35,515 nt of DNA from Dehalococcoidia bacterium. Lineage in GTDB: Bacteria > Chloroflexota > Dehalococcoidia > Lucifugimonadales > Lucifugimonadaceae. Of this stretch, positions 24,673 to 32,658 are shown piece by piece (the first letter of the stretch is position 1; each line of letters starts with the position of its first letter). The stretch lies in contig JAPKCH010000016.1 in NCBI GenBank assembly GCA_026421185.1, positions 1 through 35,515 on the forward strand, read 5' to 3'. The position numbers and the translations under genes were made by a program. The notes under the pieces were generated by a model. The model was not told the origin of the DNA. It saw nothing but the letters and a program-made list of their open reading frames with translations, and did no database searches.

Positions 24673-24737
24673 ACAAGTTCCATTAGAATGTTGCGGGTAT
24701 CGATTGTATCTGCTGGCATATTTTTTTTTTGAATCAT
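24669..24737 (-). CDS. Possible 22-codon leader ORF overlapping xseB start
   Basis: The minus strand between xseA and xseB has an ORF from ATG 24737 (MIQKKNMPADTIDTRNILME plus LV). Its TGA overlaps the xseB ATG (ATGA), the usual geometry for translational coupling. It contains a run of ten A, where polymerase or ribosome slippage could occur. There is no evident ribosome-binding site, so it may be chance. Confidence 0.25.
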   Translation of the reverse strand: MIQKKNMPADTIDTRNILMELV

Positions 24738-24765
24738 GAAGCGATTCCTATGACTATGGTGCGAC

Positions 24766-26010
24766 CTAACTGTTGGTATTAGGAACTTCATCTACGGTTG
24801 TTTCGACTGAACCGTCGGCGAATGTCACACCCAATTTGTCGCCTACTACGAATTCAGAGGCACTGGTGGCCGTACTTCCGTCCGATAAGCGAGTGATTGT
24901 GTAGCCGCGTCCTAGAATTTTGGCTGGACCTAGAGCATTCAAGGATGCTTCTACAGTCGCCAATCGTTGTTTCGACGATTCCACAAGGCGTTGGCCTGCA
25001 AGCCTAGCTCGTGTCAGCAGATCATCGATTCTCTGACGTGGCATCGCAGTGTTTGGAACCCTGAGATTCATTCGATCGATTGTCATTTCAAATTGAGATC
25101 GACTATCTCGAATGTTTCGACTCATGATTTCGTCGATACGGGCGGCATATCCGGATACATATCCAGTGAGATCTCGTATGTCGGGGGCGACTATTTCTGC
25201 AGCGGCCGATGGTGTGGGAGCACGACGATCGGCGACATAGTCGGTAATCGTTGTATCTGTTTCGTGTCCGATCGCACTGATAACAGGAATGTTGCTTGAG
25301 AATATGGCGCGGGCAACGATTTCTTCATTGAACGCCCACAGGTCTTCAAGTGAACCACCCCCCCGGGCGACGATTGCTACATCGATGTGTTCGAGGGCAT
25401 TGAGTGCCTTGAACGCTTGAACAATTTCCGGTGCAGCTTTTTCACCTTGAACGGATGTTGGAATCAATATGATTTCAGCCAGCGGGTAACGACGAGTTAG
25501 CACGTTAATAATGTCTTGAATTACTGCGCCTGTAGGCGATGTAATGACAGCGATTCGTGCAGGAAGTTCTGGAAGAGATCGTTTTCTGTCTAGCTTAAAT
25601 AGACCTTCAGATTCGAGGCGTTTTCGCATTTCTTCATATGCTTGTTGAAGCGCACCTACGCCGTCGGGTTCGACTTGGTTGACGTAGAACTGTAGATCAC
25701 CACGGGCGGTGTAAATAGAAATTTTGCCACGACATATAACCTGTGTGCCGTCGCTCAGGAACTGACCACCACGCCCAGATTTGAACATGACGCATCGTAT
25801 TATCGATTTTTGGTCACGAAGGGCGAAGTAGTGATGCCCTGACGATGGATTTCTGTATCCCGAGACTTCGCCGATGACTGTTAGATCAGCGAGACGTGGG
25901 TCGGATTCTAGGCTGACTTTTAGATAGTCGGCTACAGCGCTTACGGTGTACGCAGTTTGCTGCGCTGATTGTTCTTCGCCAGAATCGTAGTTGTCATAGG
26001 TGCCGGTCAT
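24766..26010 (-). CDS. xseA: Exodeoxyribonuclease VII large subunit
   Basis: A 414-residue XseA, the catalytic subunit of the single-strand-specific exonuclease VII used in mismatch and damage processing. The N-terminal OB-fold reads LTVIGEVSGYRNPSSGHHYF. The catalytic domain contains RIAVITSPTGAVIQDIINVL, VARGGGSLEDLWAFNEE and SAIGHETDTTITDYVADRRA, and a long helical region follows. The C-terminus has the usual GYTI strand (LGRGYTITRLSDG). The length is normal. The start is ATG 26010, with a weak ribosome-binding site. Confidence 0.96.
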   Translation of the reverse strand: MTGTYDNYDSGEEQSAQQTAYTVSAVADYLKVSLESDPRLADLTVIGEVSGYRNPSSGHHYFALRDQKSIIRCVMFKSGRGGQFLSDGTQVICRGKISIYTARGDLQFYVNQVEPDGVGALQQAYEEMRKRLESEGLFKLDRKRSLPELPARIAVITSPTGAVIQDIINVLTRRYPLAEIILIPTSVQGEKAAPEIVQAFKALNALEHIDVAIVARGGGSLEDLWAFNEEIVARAIFSSNIPVISAIGHETDTTITDYVADRRAPTPSAAAEIVAPDIRDLTGYVSGYAARIDEIMSRNIRDSRSQFEMTIDRMNLRVPNTAMPRQRIDDLLTRARLAGQRLVESSKQRLATVEASLNALGPAKILGRGYTITRLSDGSTATSASEFVVGDKLGVTFADGSVETTVDEVPNTNS

Positions 26011-26068
26011 GAAATCATTTTTTCACAACTAACCGGAAGCTACTAGTGGGCGCGGCAGTAATACGCCA

Positions 26069-26092
26069 CCAATGCTCCGCAATTAGCATTGG
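26069..26092 (-). terminator. Hairpin between efp and xseA
   Basis: CCAATGCT (26069-26076) pairs perfectly with AGCATTGG (26085-26092) around an eight-base loop, 16 bases after the efp stop. No U-tract follows on the minus strand, so it may attenuate or stabilise the transcript rather than end it. Confidence 0.35.
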
Positions 26093-26107
26093 GCTATTCG
26101 AAATTTG

Positions 26108-26674
26108 TTAGGAGTCGGCTCGGCCGGTGTATTCACCAGTCGACGAGTTCACAACGATTCGGTCGCCTGTAGAGACGAACAGCGGAACTTGAAGAGTCAG
26201 GCCTGTTGTGGTGGTTGCTGGCTTTGTCGCACCACTCTGAGTGTCGCCACGGAGACCGACCTCAGTCTGCCCGATTTCGAGCGTAACGGAAGGAGCAACG
26301 TTGACCGACAGCGCCACTCCTTCGTACATCATTGCTTCGATAGTGTCGCCTTCAGAGATGTACTTCAAAGCATCCCCCAAAACATCTTCGGTGATGGCGA
26401 ACTGCTCGAAAGTTACTGTGTCCATGAAGTTGTGCATGTCGCCATCTGGGTATAAGTACTGCACTTTAGGGGTGTCGACTTCTGCCTTAGTCAGCTTCTG
26501 GTTGCCAGCAAGCTTGCGCTCATAAACGTTGCCAGATTTCACCTGACGAACTTTCAGTGTGAGAGTCGGTGGAGCCTTCGGCGCCTGGCGGTGCTGCCAG
26601 TCGAGAATCTGGTACACCTCATCATCGAGGATGATGGTCATATTTCGACGAATTTCGCTTGAAGAGATTGTCAT
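26108..26674 (-). CDS. efp: Translation elongation factor P
   Basis: A 188-residue EF-P, which relieves ribosome stalling at polyproline. It has the three-domain beta-barrel layout: domain I (MTISSSEIRRNMTIILDDEV onward), domain II (VQYLYPDGDMHNFMDTVTFEQ) and domain III (LTLQVPLFVSTGDRIVVNSSTGEY). The tip of the domain I loop, where E. coli has Lys34 in PGKG, reads APKAPP with Lys33. The Lys is kept but its surroundings differ, so any modification system may differ. It lies between the M24 peptidase and xseA in the minus-strand run. The start is ATG 26674, behind AGGAAC. Confidence 0.95.
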   Translation of the reverse strand: MTISSSEIRRNMTIILDDEVYQILDWQHRQAPKAPPTLTLKVRQVKSGNVYERKLAGNQKLTKAEVDTPKVQYLYPDGDMHNFMDTVTFEQFAITEDVLGDALKYISEGDTIEAMMYEGVALSVNVAPSVTLEIGQTEVGLRGDTQSGATKPATTTTGLTLQVPLFVSTGDRIVVNSSTGEYTGRADS

Positions 26675-26755
26675 CGCAGTTCCTGAGGTTCCTTTAATCG
26701 GCGTGAAGTGCTCGAGTCAAGTATCAAATATACGGGATAAAAGTGGATATCTGGG

Positions 26756-27841
26756 CTAGAAAGTCATTTTAGCTGCATGACTCATCACGCGAGCTTTGTC
26801 GTTTTCTAGAACTACGACATCTTCGATGCGAACTCCGCCCCATCCAGGCAAGTAAATTCCCGGTTCTATTGTGAATGGCATGCCGTTCTCAAGCTTACCT
26901 TTAGCGTTCGGACCAACCCCGGGATTTTCGTGGACTTCAAGTCCTAGGCCGTGACCGAGACTGTGCCCAAAGTCGTTTTCGTGACCCGCTTCTGTGATTA
27001 TCTTTCGGGCGATTGCATCGCACTCTGCACCGGTCATTCCAGATGTGACCATGTCGATTGCTGCAAGTTGCGCTGTTAGCACGATGTCATAGACACGCTT
27101 TACTTCATCGTCTGCCTTGCCGAGGACAACGGTACGGGTTAGATCTGAGCAGTAGCCCTTATAGCGAGCACCGCAGTCGAAGACTATCGGTTGACCTTCA
27201 ACAAGTTTGCTGTCGCTAGTTGCGTGGTGCGGTCGTGCGGCGTTTGCACCGATTGCCACGATTGTTTCGAATGAAATGGACTCGGCGCCGCGTTCGCGTA
27301 CAGCTTTTTCGAATATCCAAGCGGCTTCTTTTTCAGTCATTCCGACTGCGAGATACGAAGCTGTTTCTTCGAACGCTTGATCGCCGATGTCAATAGCACG
27401 CTGAAGAATTTCAAGTTCTCCAGCGTCTTTGTAGGCTCGTAAATCTACACCGATGCCTGATGTGGGTTTGAGCTCCGGCGTAGCATCGTTTTCATCAAGG
27501 GCTTTTTTGAATCGCTCAAGAGTTCCGACTGTCATATCGTCGGCTTCGAATCCAAGAATTTTAATTTCGAATTCGTTTACCAAATTCGCTAGCCAGTCCG
27601 GTTTTCCGCCTATGCGATCGATTCTCCATCCTGGAGCCTGCTGTGCAGCTTGCTCGGTGTAGCGGAAGTCTGTGCAAACTATTGCATCGTTCTGAGTGAC
27701 GAGCAGGTAGCCTGCGCTACTAACAAAGCCAGATACGTATCGTCGATTTTCACCGTTGCTGATGAAGATTGCGTCGATATCGTCTTTAGCCAGACGCTCA
27801 CGAAGTTTTTGGACACGTGATGGAAATCGTAAATCGCTCAA
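26756..27841 (-). CDS. M24-family Xaa-Pro aminopeptidase/dipeptidase
   Basis: A 361-residue metallopeptidase with a pita-bread fold. The N-terminal creatinase-like domain (about residues 1-130) is followed by the catalytic domain. Metal ligands are visible in VFDCGARYKGYCSDLTRT (two Asp), GHSLGHGLGLEVHENPG (His), FTIEPGIYLPGWGG (Glu) and VRIEDVVVL (Glu). The enzyme cleaves N-terminal residues next to proline; whether it acts on dipeptides or longer peptides is not clear. The gene sits beside efp and aroQ, a common arrangement. The start is TTG 27841, behind GAGG. Confidence 0.92.
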   Translation of the reverse strand: MSDLRFPSRVQKLRERLAKDDIDAIFISNGENRRYVSGFVSSAGYLLVTQNDAIVCTDFRYTEQAAQQAPGWRIDRIGGKPDWLANLVNEFEIKILGFEADDMTVGTLERFKKALDENDATPELKPTSGIGVDLRAYKDAGELEILQRAIDIGDQAFEETASYLAVGMTEKEAAWIFEKAVRERGAESISFETIVAIGANAARPHHATSDSKLVEGQPIVFDCGARYKGYCSDLTRTVVLGKADDEVKRVYDIVLTAQLAAIDMVTSGMTGAECDAIARKIITEAGHENDFGHSLGHGLGLEVHENPGVGPNAKGKLENGMPFTIEPGIYLPGWGGVRIEDVVVLENDKARVMSHAAKMTF

Positions 27842-27862
27842 TGCGAAGAAACCTCGTAAGGA

Positions 27863-28303
27863 CTAGCTGTTGATGACTGAAGTTAGATGATCGAGGGCGT
27901 AAATGTATCCCGATGGACCGAATCCCGCCATCTGACCAATAGCTTTGGCGGCGAATACCGATTCTTGACGGAATTTTTCTCGGGCGTAAATATTCGAGAG
28001 ATGAACTTCGATGAACGGAAGTCCAGAGTCGAGTAGAGCATCGAGGATCGAGTATCCAACCTGAGTTAGTGCACCGGCGTTGATGATCACTCCGTTAGCT
28101 TCAGACGAAGATTCTTGAATGAAATCTACAATGGCACCTTCATGGTTCGATTGGAAGAACTTGAGGTTGACTCCGAGTTCTGATGCTTTCGAGTAGAGGT
28201 CGTCCTGAATATCAGCTAACGTTTTTGTGCCGTAGAGAGAAGCATCTCGTTTTCCGAGATTGTTCAGGTTTGGACCGTTTAGTACGAGAATCGTGGCAGG
28301 CAA
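27863..28303 (-). CDS. aroQ: Type II 3-dehydroquinate dehydratase, with altered active site
   Basis: A 146-residue AroQ, the dodecameric type II enzyme of the shikimate pathway. Arg19, Tyr24 (KRDASLYG), Asn75, Glu99-His101 (EVHLSN), Arg108 and Arg112 are all in place. His81, which contacts the substrate in well-studied enzymes (GxxTH), is Gln here (NAGALTQVG), the usual Pro76 is Ala, and the normal His106 is Tyr (NIYAREKF). The fold and most catalytic residues remain, so activity or a shifted substrate are both possible. The start is TTG 28303, with GGGAG six bases upstream. The gene is 21 bases before the M24 peptidase gene. Confidence 0.9.
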   Translation of the reverse strand: MPATILVLNGPNLNNLGKRDASLYGTKTLADIQDDLYSKASELGVNLKFFQSNHEGAIVDFIQESSSEANGVIINAGALTQVGYSILDALLDSGLPFIEVHLSNIYAREKFRQESVFAAKAIGQMAGFGPSGYIYALDHLTSVINS

Positions 28304-28383
28304 TGTTTGCTCCCGGCTGTCGGATAATTCAGGATCGAGAACGATGACGAAAGGTCACGTTCATTACTCATGGCATAAGCGTA

Positions 28384-29415
28384 CTACGGAGAGCCGGTAG
28401 ATTTCTGCACGTTTGGTGTGTCTGGAGCCGTATCCGTGTTTGCTGACTGACTTCTCCGATTGGCTCTAGGGTGTGCTCCCAAGTACACTTCTCGTGCTTG
28501 CTGTGCTGATACGTGAGTGTATATCTGGGTTGTCGCTGGACTGCTATGACCTAGTAAATCTTGGACAACTCGCAAATCGGCACCGCCATCTAGCAGATGT
28601 GTAGCGAAACTGTGGCGCAGCGAGTGGGTGTGAAAATTAGGATCTAGTCCGGCGGCAAGTGCATATTTCTTGACGATGCGTTGGATCGATCGAGTGGTGA
28701 GTCTGCCACCTGATTGATTCATCCAGACTGCGGTGTCGGATTTCCTAGATACGAACTTGATGCGAACGTTAGTAAGATAATTTTCTATCCAGAGCCCGGC
28801 TTGTTCACCGAATAGTGCGACGCGAGGTTTAGAACCTTTTCCGACTACTCGCACTTCCCTCGTGGCGAGATCTACGTCAGTGATGTCCAATGCATTGGCT
28901 TCGGATACACGGAGGCCGGCTCCATACAAAAGTTCTATGATTGCACGATCTCGAATACCTGTATCTGTCGCCGTGTTCGGTGCGTCGAGCAGTCTGTCGA
29001 TTTCGAAACTTGATGCGATTGCCGGGAGTTTCTTCTCTTTTTTCGGACCAGTGACAAGCTCTGTTTGGTCTAGTTCAATTACACCTGTATGGCGGAGGAA
29101 GCGGAAGAAAGATTTAAGAGCTGACAGTTTCCGAGAGACGCTACTGCGGTTGTATCCAATGGAAATCAGTGACGCTAGGTATTCGCGCAAGAAAAGACGA
29201 TCGACGTCATCGAGCTTTTCTACGCTTTTATCATCGAGGAATTCAACGAGCGAGGCGAGATCGTTTATGTAGTTGCGAACGGTATGCTCGGCCAACTGTA
29301 GGTTGGTCGAAATGTGTTCAGCATATTCGTACACGAGAGTAGATATATCATGCACGCGAGAGTTCTTGATGGCTTGTTCCATGGCAGGAGAAGGAAGTCG
29401 TTTGGCGGCTGTCAT
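28384..29415 (-). CDS. Tyrosine recombinase, XerC/XerD type
   Basis: A 343-residue site-specific recombinase. The N-terminal SAM-like DNA-binding domain includes HTVRNYINDLASLVEFL and SSVSRKLSALKSFFRFL. The catalytic residues are all present: Arg169 (GAGLRVSE), Lys193 (VVGKGSKPR), His264 and Arg267 (HTHSLRHSFATHLL), His290 (LLGHSS) and the nucleophile Tyr299 (TQIYTHV). The C-terminus is about 30 residues longer than Xer proteins, ending in a polar Ser/Thr/Pro tail. Its place right after topA is typical of XerC-like genes resolving chromosome dimers, not of mobile integrases. The start is ATG 29415, with no clear ribosome-binding site. Confidence 0.92.
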   Translation of the reverse strand: MTAAKRLPSPAMEQAIKNSRVHDISTLVYEYAEHISTNLQLAEHTVRNYINDLASLVEFLDDKSVEKLDDVDRLFLREYLASLISIGYNRSSVSRKLSALKSFFRFLRHTGVIELDQTELVTGPKKEKKLPAIASSFEIDRLLDAPNTATDTGIRDRAIIELLYGAGLRVSEANALDITDVDLATREVRVVGKGSKPRVALFGEQAGLWIENYLTNVRIKFVSRKSDTAVWMNQSGGRLTTRSIQRIVKKYALAAGLDPNFHTHSLRHSFATHLLDGGADLRVVQDLLGHSSPATTQIYTHVSAQQAREVYLGAHPRANRRSQSANTDTAPDTPNVQKSTGSP

Positions 29416-29472
29416 GACTGAGCCGCCAAACGTTGTTCATTCATTCGCAAAAAGCCGTTAGTCGACTTAAAG

Positions 29473-31584
29473 CTAAGCTTTAGGCTTGGCTTTGGCTTTA
29501 GGCCTAGCTTTGGCTTTAGGCTTAGCTGCAGCCTTTTTCTTTGGAGCTTTCTTGCGTGCGCTGCGCTTGGCTTCAGCTTCTTCTGCTGCTGCTGCTGCTG
29601 CTTCAGGGTGCACAATGGAGCATTTCTCCATAGCCGTCTTCCAAGCAATCTCCCAGTTCTCTTTGACCTCACCGGTCGCACGTTCTCCAGGGCGGGTTGA
29701 GATTGAGACACGACATTCTGGGAATTTTCCGCACGAAAGGAACTTTCCGAACCGTCCGGTGCGGATGACGAGGTCATCTCCGCCTTCACATTTTTCATCG
29801 CTTACCTGTACGAGTTTTGCACGATCAACTCGTTCAGCCTTCTCGGTAGTTTCAGTTACCGCTTTGTCGAATGGGCCGAAGAACTCTTTGAGCATTTGGA
29901 CCCAGTCTTGTTTACCCTCAGCAACAGAGTCGAGTTTCGACTCCATTCCTGAAGTAAAGCCTGTGTCCATAATGTTCGGAAAGTGCGTGGTCAAAAAGTC
30001 GGATACTGCTATCCCCATAGGAGTTGGCTTAAATCGTGTCTTTTCGCGATCAACATATTGTCTTCGTTCAATTGTGCCGACAATCGACGCGTACGTGCTA
30101 GGGCGACCGATTCCCTGTTCTTCCAAATATCGAATCAGGTTAGCTTCTGTATAGCGAGGCGGTGGCTGAGTGAACTTCTGATCGGCATTGACGGTCTGCT
30201 TCTGCAGGTCGTCGCCTTCGTTCAAAGGAGGAAGTTGATTGCTGTCTTCATCTTCCGCATCTTCATCTTTGGTTTCTATGTAGAGCTTGCGGTAGCCATC
30301 GAATTTGATGACAGATCCGGTCGAGCGGACAATGTATTCACCACCATTTGGAGCCGTGGCGGCGATATCAACACCTGTGTTGTCGACGATTGCATCTGCC
30401 ATCTGACTGGCGATGGTTCGCTTCCAAATCATTGTGTACAGGCGGAGTTGTTCACTCGAAAGATACGGCGCAATCTTTTCGGGAGTGTTCAAAGCTGAAG
30501 TAGGTCGGACAGCTTCGTGAGCTTCCTGTGCTGACTTGCTACGAGTTTTGTACTTTTTTGGTCCAGTCGAGTATTTATCACCGTAAGTAGATTTGATGAA
30601 GCTCATGGCTTCTTCAAGAGCATTCTGAGAAAGATTTACCGAGTCAGTACGCATATAGGTGATGAGACCGACGGGTTCAGCGCTGCCTATTTCCATACCC
30701 TCATACAGATCCTGTGCGATTCGCATTGTTCGCTGGGCGCTGTATCGGAACGAACGAGCAGCCTGCTGTTGCAAAGTACTGGTCGTGAACGGAGGTCGTG
30801 GGCGCTGTTTAGCTTCTTTGCGCGTGACATTTGAAACTTCGTATGTCGCAGCGCTTAGATCATTTTTGATGGTCATTGCAGTCGTTTCGTTATCGACGAC
30901 TGGCTTGCCTTTTTGATCGGGAACGCGGGTTAGGTTCGCATTGAATGTGAATTTACGAGCGCCTGATTCGGTTTCGAGATCAACAGTAATTACCCAGAAT
31001 TCTTCTGGCTTGAACGCTTCAATTTCACGTTCGCGGTCGACGATGATTCTGAGGGCTACCGATTGGACGCGTCCTGCAGAAAGACCACGCTTTACCTTGC
31101 TCCATAGAACTGGGCTGAGCTTGTAACCAACAATTCGGTCTAGCAATCGGCGTGCCTGCTGGGCGTTAACCAATTCCATATCTATGTCACGAGGGTTAGC
31201 GAAAGCTTCTTCAACCGCTGAGTTCGTGATTTCGTGGAAGACGACCCGCTTCAGGTTCTTTGCATTACCAAGATCGGCAGCTTCAACAAGGTGCCACGAA
31301 ATGGCTTCGCCTTCTCGGTCCGGGTCAGTTGCGAGATAAACAGAATCTGCTTGTTTCGCCGCTTTTTTGATCTCACTGATGAGCGTAGCTCGGCCACTTA
31401 CGTTTACGTAGGTTGGCTCGAAAGTTAGATTTTCTACATCGACTCCCAGCGTACTTTTAGGAAGATCCCGTACGTGCCCCATCGATGCCTTGACGATGTA
31501 CTTATCGCCGAGAAATCGGCCTACTGTTCGAGCTTTTGCCGGTGATTCGACGATGACGAGGTCGGGTTTTGACGTATTCGCCAA
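29473..31584 (-). CDS. topA: DNA topoisomerase I with degenerate zinc finger and basic tail
   Basis: A 703-residue type IA topoisomerase that relaxes negative supercoils. The TOPRIM domain reads LVIVESPAKARTVGRFLG and includes DPDRE (87-91). The nucleophile is Tyr310 in GLITYMRTDS. Instead of several zinc fingers there is one partial finger: Cys599, then GG where a second Cys is expected, with Cys618 and Cys624 (GRFGKFLSCGKFPEC) and a lone Cys655. The protein ends in an Ala/Glu stretch and a Lys/Ala/Pro tail of about 30 residues, which probably binds DNA. The TTG at 31584 is preceded by AAGGAA at eight bases. It heads the minus-strand run down to 23551. Confidence 0.95.
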   Translation of the reverse strand: MANTSKPDLVIVESPAKARTVGRFLGDKYIVKASMGHVRDLPKSTLGVDVENLTFEPTYVNVSGRATLISEIKKAAKQADSVYLATDPDREGEAISWHLVEAADLGNAKNLKRVVFHEITNSAVEEAFANPRDIDMELVNAQQARRLLDRIVGYKLSPVLWSKVKRGLSAGRVQSVALRIIVDREREIEAFKPEEFWVITVDLETESGARKFTFNANLTRVPDQKGKPVVDNETTAMTIKNDLSAATYEVSNVTRKEAKQRPRPPFTTSTLQQQAARSFRYSAQRTMRIAQDLYEGMEIGSAEPVGLITYMRTDSVNLSQNALEEAMSFIKSTYGDKYSTGPKKYKTRSKSAQEAHEAVRPTSALNTPEKIAPYLSSEQLRLYTMIWKRTIASQMADAIVDNTGVDIAATAPNGGEYIVRSTGSVIKFDGYRKLYIETKDEDAEDEDSNQLPPLNEGDDLQKQTVNADQKFTQPPPRYTEANLIRYLEEQGIGRPSTYASIVGTIERRQYVDREKTRFKPTPMGIAVSDFLTTHFPNIMDTGFTSGMESKLDSVAEGKQDWVQMLKEFFGPFDKAVTETTEKAERVDRAKLVQVSDEKCEGGDDLVIRTGRFGKFLSCGKFPECRVSISTRPGERATGEVKENWEIAWKTAMEKCSIVHPEAAAAAAEEAEAKRSARKKAPKKKAAAKPKAKARPKAKAKPKA
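29475..29530. repeat. Imperfect tandem GGCTTTGGCTTTAGG-type repeat
   Basis: Short units of GGCTTTGGCTTTAGGC(C/T)TAGC repeat imperfectly and encode the Lys/Ala/Pro tail of TopA on the minus strand. The pattern suggests growth by slippage or duplication. Confidence 0.65.
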
Positions 31585-32126
31585 GTGTTTGTTCCTTCAA
31601 ACTGGTGACTCCCCAAGTTCATGGGGGAACCACGGGTGGGTGGGTCTTTATCAGCAATAAATTACATCGATCAAACCTGCCTGGAAGTTCCCTGCAGTTC
31701 CAACATCACTAAAACGGAGCTAACGCTCGCTGCTGATTTACCCAGTGTTTTTTGTGATGTCATCGACGTGAATCGGCTCCTTGGAATTTTCAAGAAGGTC
31801 GACAACGCGATGCTCGATACTTAAAACATTGTTCTCACTTGAGAGGTTGTCAAGCGCTGTTTTGCTAAAATAATCACTTTTATCGGGTGAAGTCTGAGAG
31901 TTAGACTACCCAAAAACAGATTGTACATATTGGCGCTCAATGTTGATATCTTCAAGAATGATGTCGACTGATGTGGTGAGTTTTGCCCCTGCTGAATGAG
32001 TCAGTTTGTCCCTTTGCTCTTTTCGCTGAGCCCACTTTCTCGGAGGGCGAAAATGTCTCGATCTAAGTCAAGACTACTGTTTTGACCTGGGGACTAATTG
32101 AGCGGAGTATGCCAATATGCGAAATA
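31585..32126. other. 540-base gap upstream of topA, no confirmed gene
   Basis: The stretch between topA and the serine tRNAs contains the topA leader hairpin and should carry its promoter. A plus-strand 67-codon frame (31621-31824) and a minus-strand frame without a start codon (31906-32067, KWAQRKEQRDKLTHSAG...) are open but unrecognised. The second has a protein-like composition and could be a remnant. Confidence 0.4.
31604..31632 (-). promoter_or_regulatory. Hairpin in the topA leader
   Basis: TCCCC (31610-31614) pairs with GGGGA (31624-31628), extended by TGGT/ACCA arms past a three-base bulge. It lies 20 bases upstream of the topA start, in the expected 5' leader. No role is shown. Confidence 0.3.
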
Positions 32127-32216
32127 TGGCGGAGAGGACAGGATTCGAACCTGCGGTGAATTTGCACCCACACACGCTTTCCAAGCGTGCCCGTTAAACC
32201 GCTCTGGCACCTCTCC
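32127..32216 (-). tRNA. tRNA-Ser (anticodon GGA)
   Basis: The minus strand folds as a class II tRNA of 90 bases: the acceptor GGAGAGG pairs with CCTCTCC, the discriminator is G, and CCA is encoded at the 3' end (plus-strand 32127-32129). The anticodon stem CACGC/GCGTG encloses the loop TTGGAAA, giving anticodon GGA (plus-strand 32180-32182). A long variable arm and GGTTCGAATCC T-arm are present. It reads UCC and UCU serine codons. It lies downstream of tRNA-Ser(CGA) on the same strand. Confidence 0.95.
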
Positions 32217-32230
32217 GCGGTTGCATCGTC

Positions 32231-32247
32231 GACTGGTGAAACCAGTC
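32231..32247. other. Hairpin between the two serine tRNAs
   Basis: GACTGGT (32231-32237) pairs with ACCAGTC (32241-32247) around GAA in the 79-base spacer. It may guide processing of a joint tRNA precursor. There is no U-tract for termination. Confidence 0.4.
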
Positions 32248-32295
32248 TTGTGCTCATCATTGTTGGAAGGCGGCGGCCCAACTTTGATGTGTATA

Positions 32296-32385
32296 TGGCG
32301 GAGAGAGCGGGATTCGAACCCGCGATATGCGGATGCATATACCGGTTTTCGAGACCGGCGCCTTCAGCCACTCAGCCATCTCTCC
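32296..32385 (-). tRNA. tRNA-Ser (anticodon CGA)
   Basis: A second 90-base class II tRNA on the minus strand: the acceptor GGAGAGA pairs with TCTCTCC, the discriminator is G, and CCA is encoded (plus-strand 32296-32298). The anticodon loop CTCGAAA sits between CCGGT and ACCGG, giving CGA, which reads UCG. The variable arm is long, and the T-arm contains GGTTCGAATCC. TATAGT about 15 bases upstream may be the -10 element of a promoter shared with tRNA-Ser(GGA). Confidence 0.95.
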
Positions 32386-32658
32386 GAACTCATCAACTAT
32401 AACAATCGTTTCGACTGTTTCGGATACTCATTTGGAAGGAATCTGGAGGGTTTTTCTTTTAGTATTCAACAACTGTGGTACTGAGAATTATTGACGGATG
32501 AGATTTGAAATCAATACGATTACACGATTGTTGATTTATATCAGTTCCTATTCATTTAGCTCTACCGGGGCCGGTGCTGCTCTACTTGGTCGCTTACCTT
32601 CGGAGTCGAATGCACTAGATTGGGACTTATCAAGATGCTATTAACAGGTGTTTGTTAG

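Noticed and set aside
28384-29415. Integrase of a mobile element
   Set aside because: The gene lies in the conserved topA-xer-aroQ order, no attachment repeats or cargo genes are nearby, and the adjacent serine tRNAs are on the far side of topA without a duplicated 3' end.
29486-30154. 222-codon plus-strand open frame opposite topA
   Set aside because: It lies entirely antisense to topA. Its Ala/Leu-rich start is the complement of the Lys/Ala repeat tail, and no ribosome-binding site or recognisable domain is present.
31621-31824. 67-codon plus-strand frame upstream of topA
   Set aside because: No ribosome-binding site, no recognisable motif, and its start overlaps the topA leader hairpin.
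32098-32484. Open frames across the serine tRNA genes
   Set aside because: The peptides with RIRTCG and GFEPA-type strings are translations of tRNA T-arms, a well-known annotation artefact.
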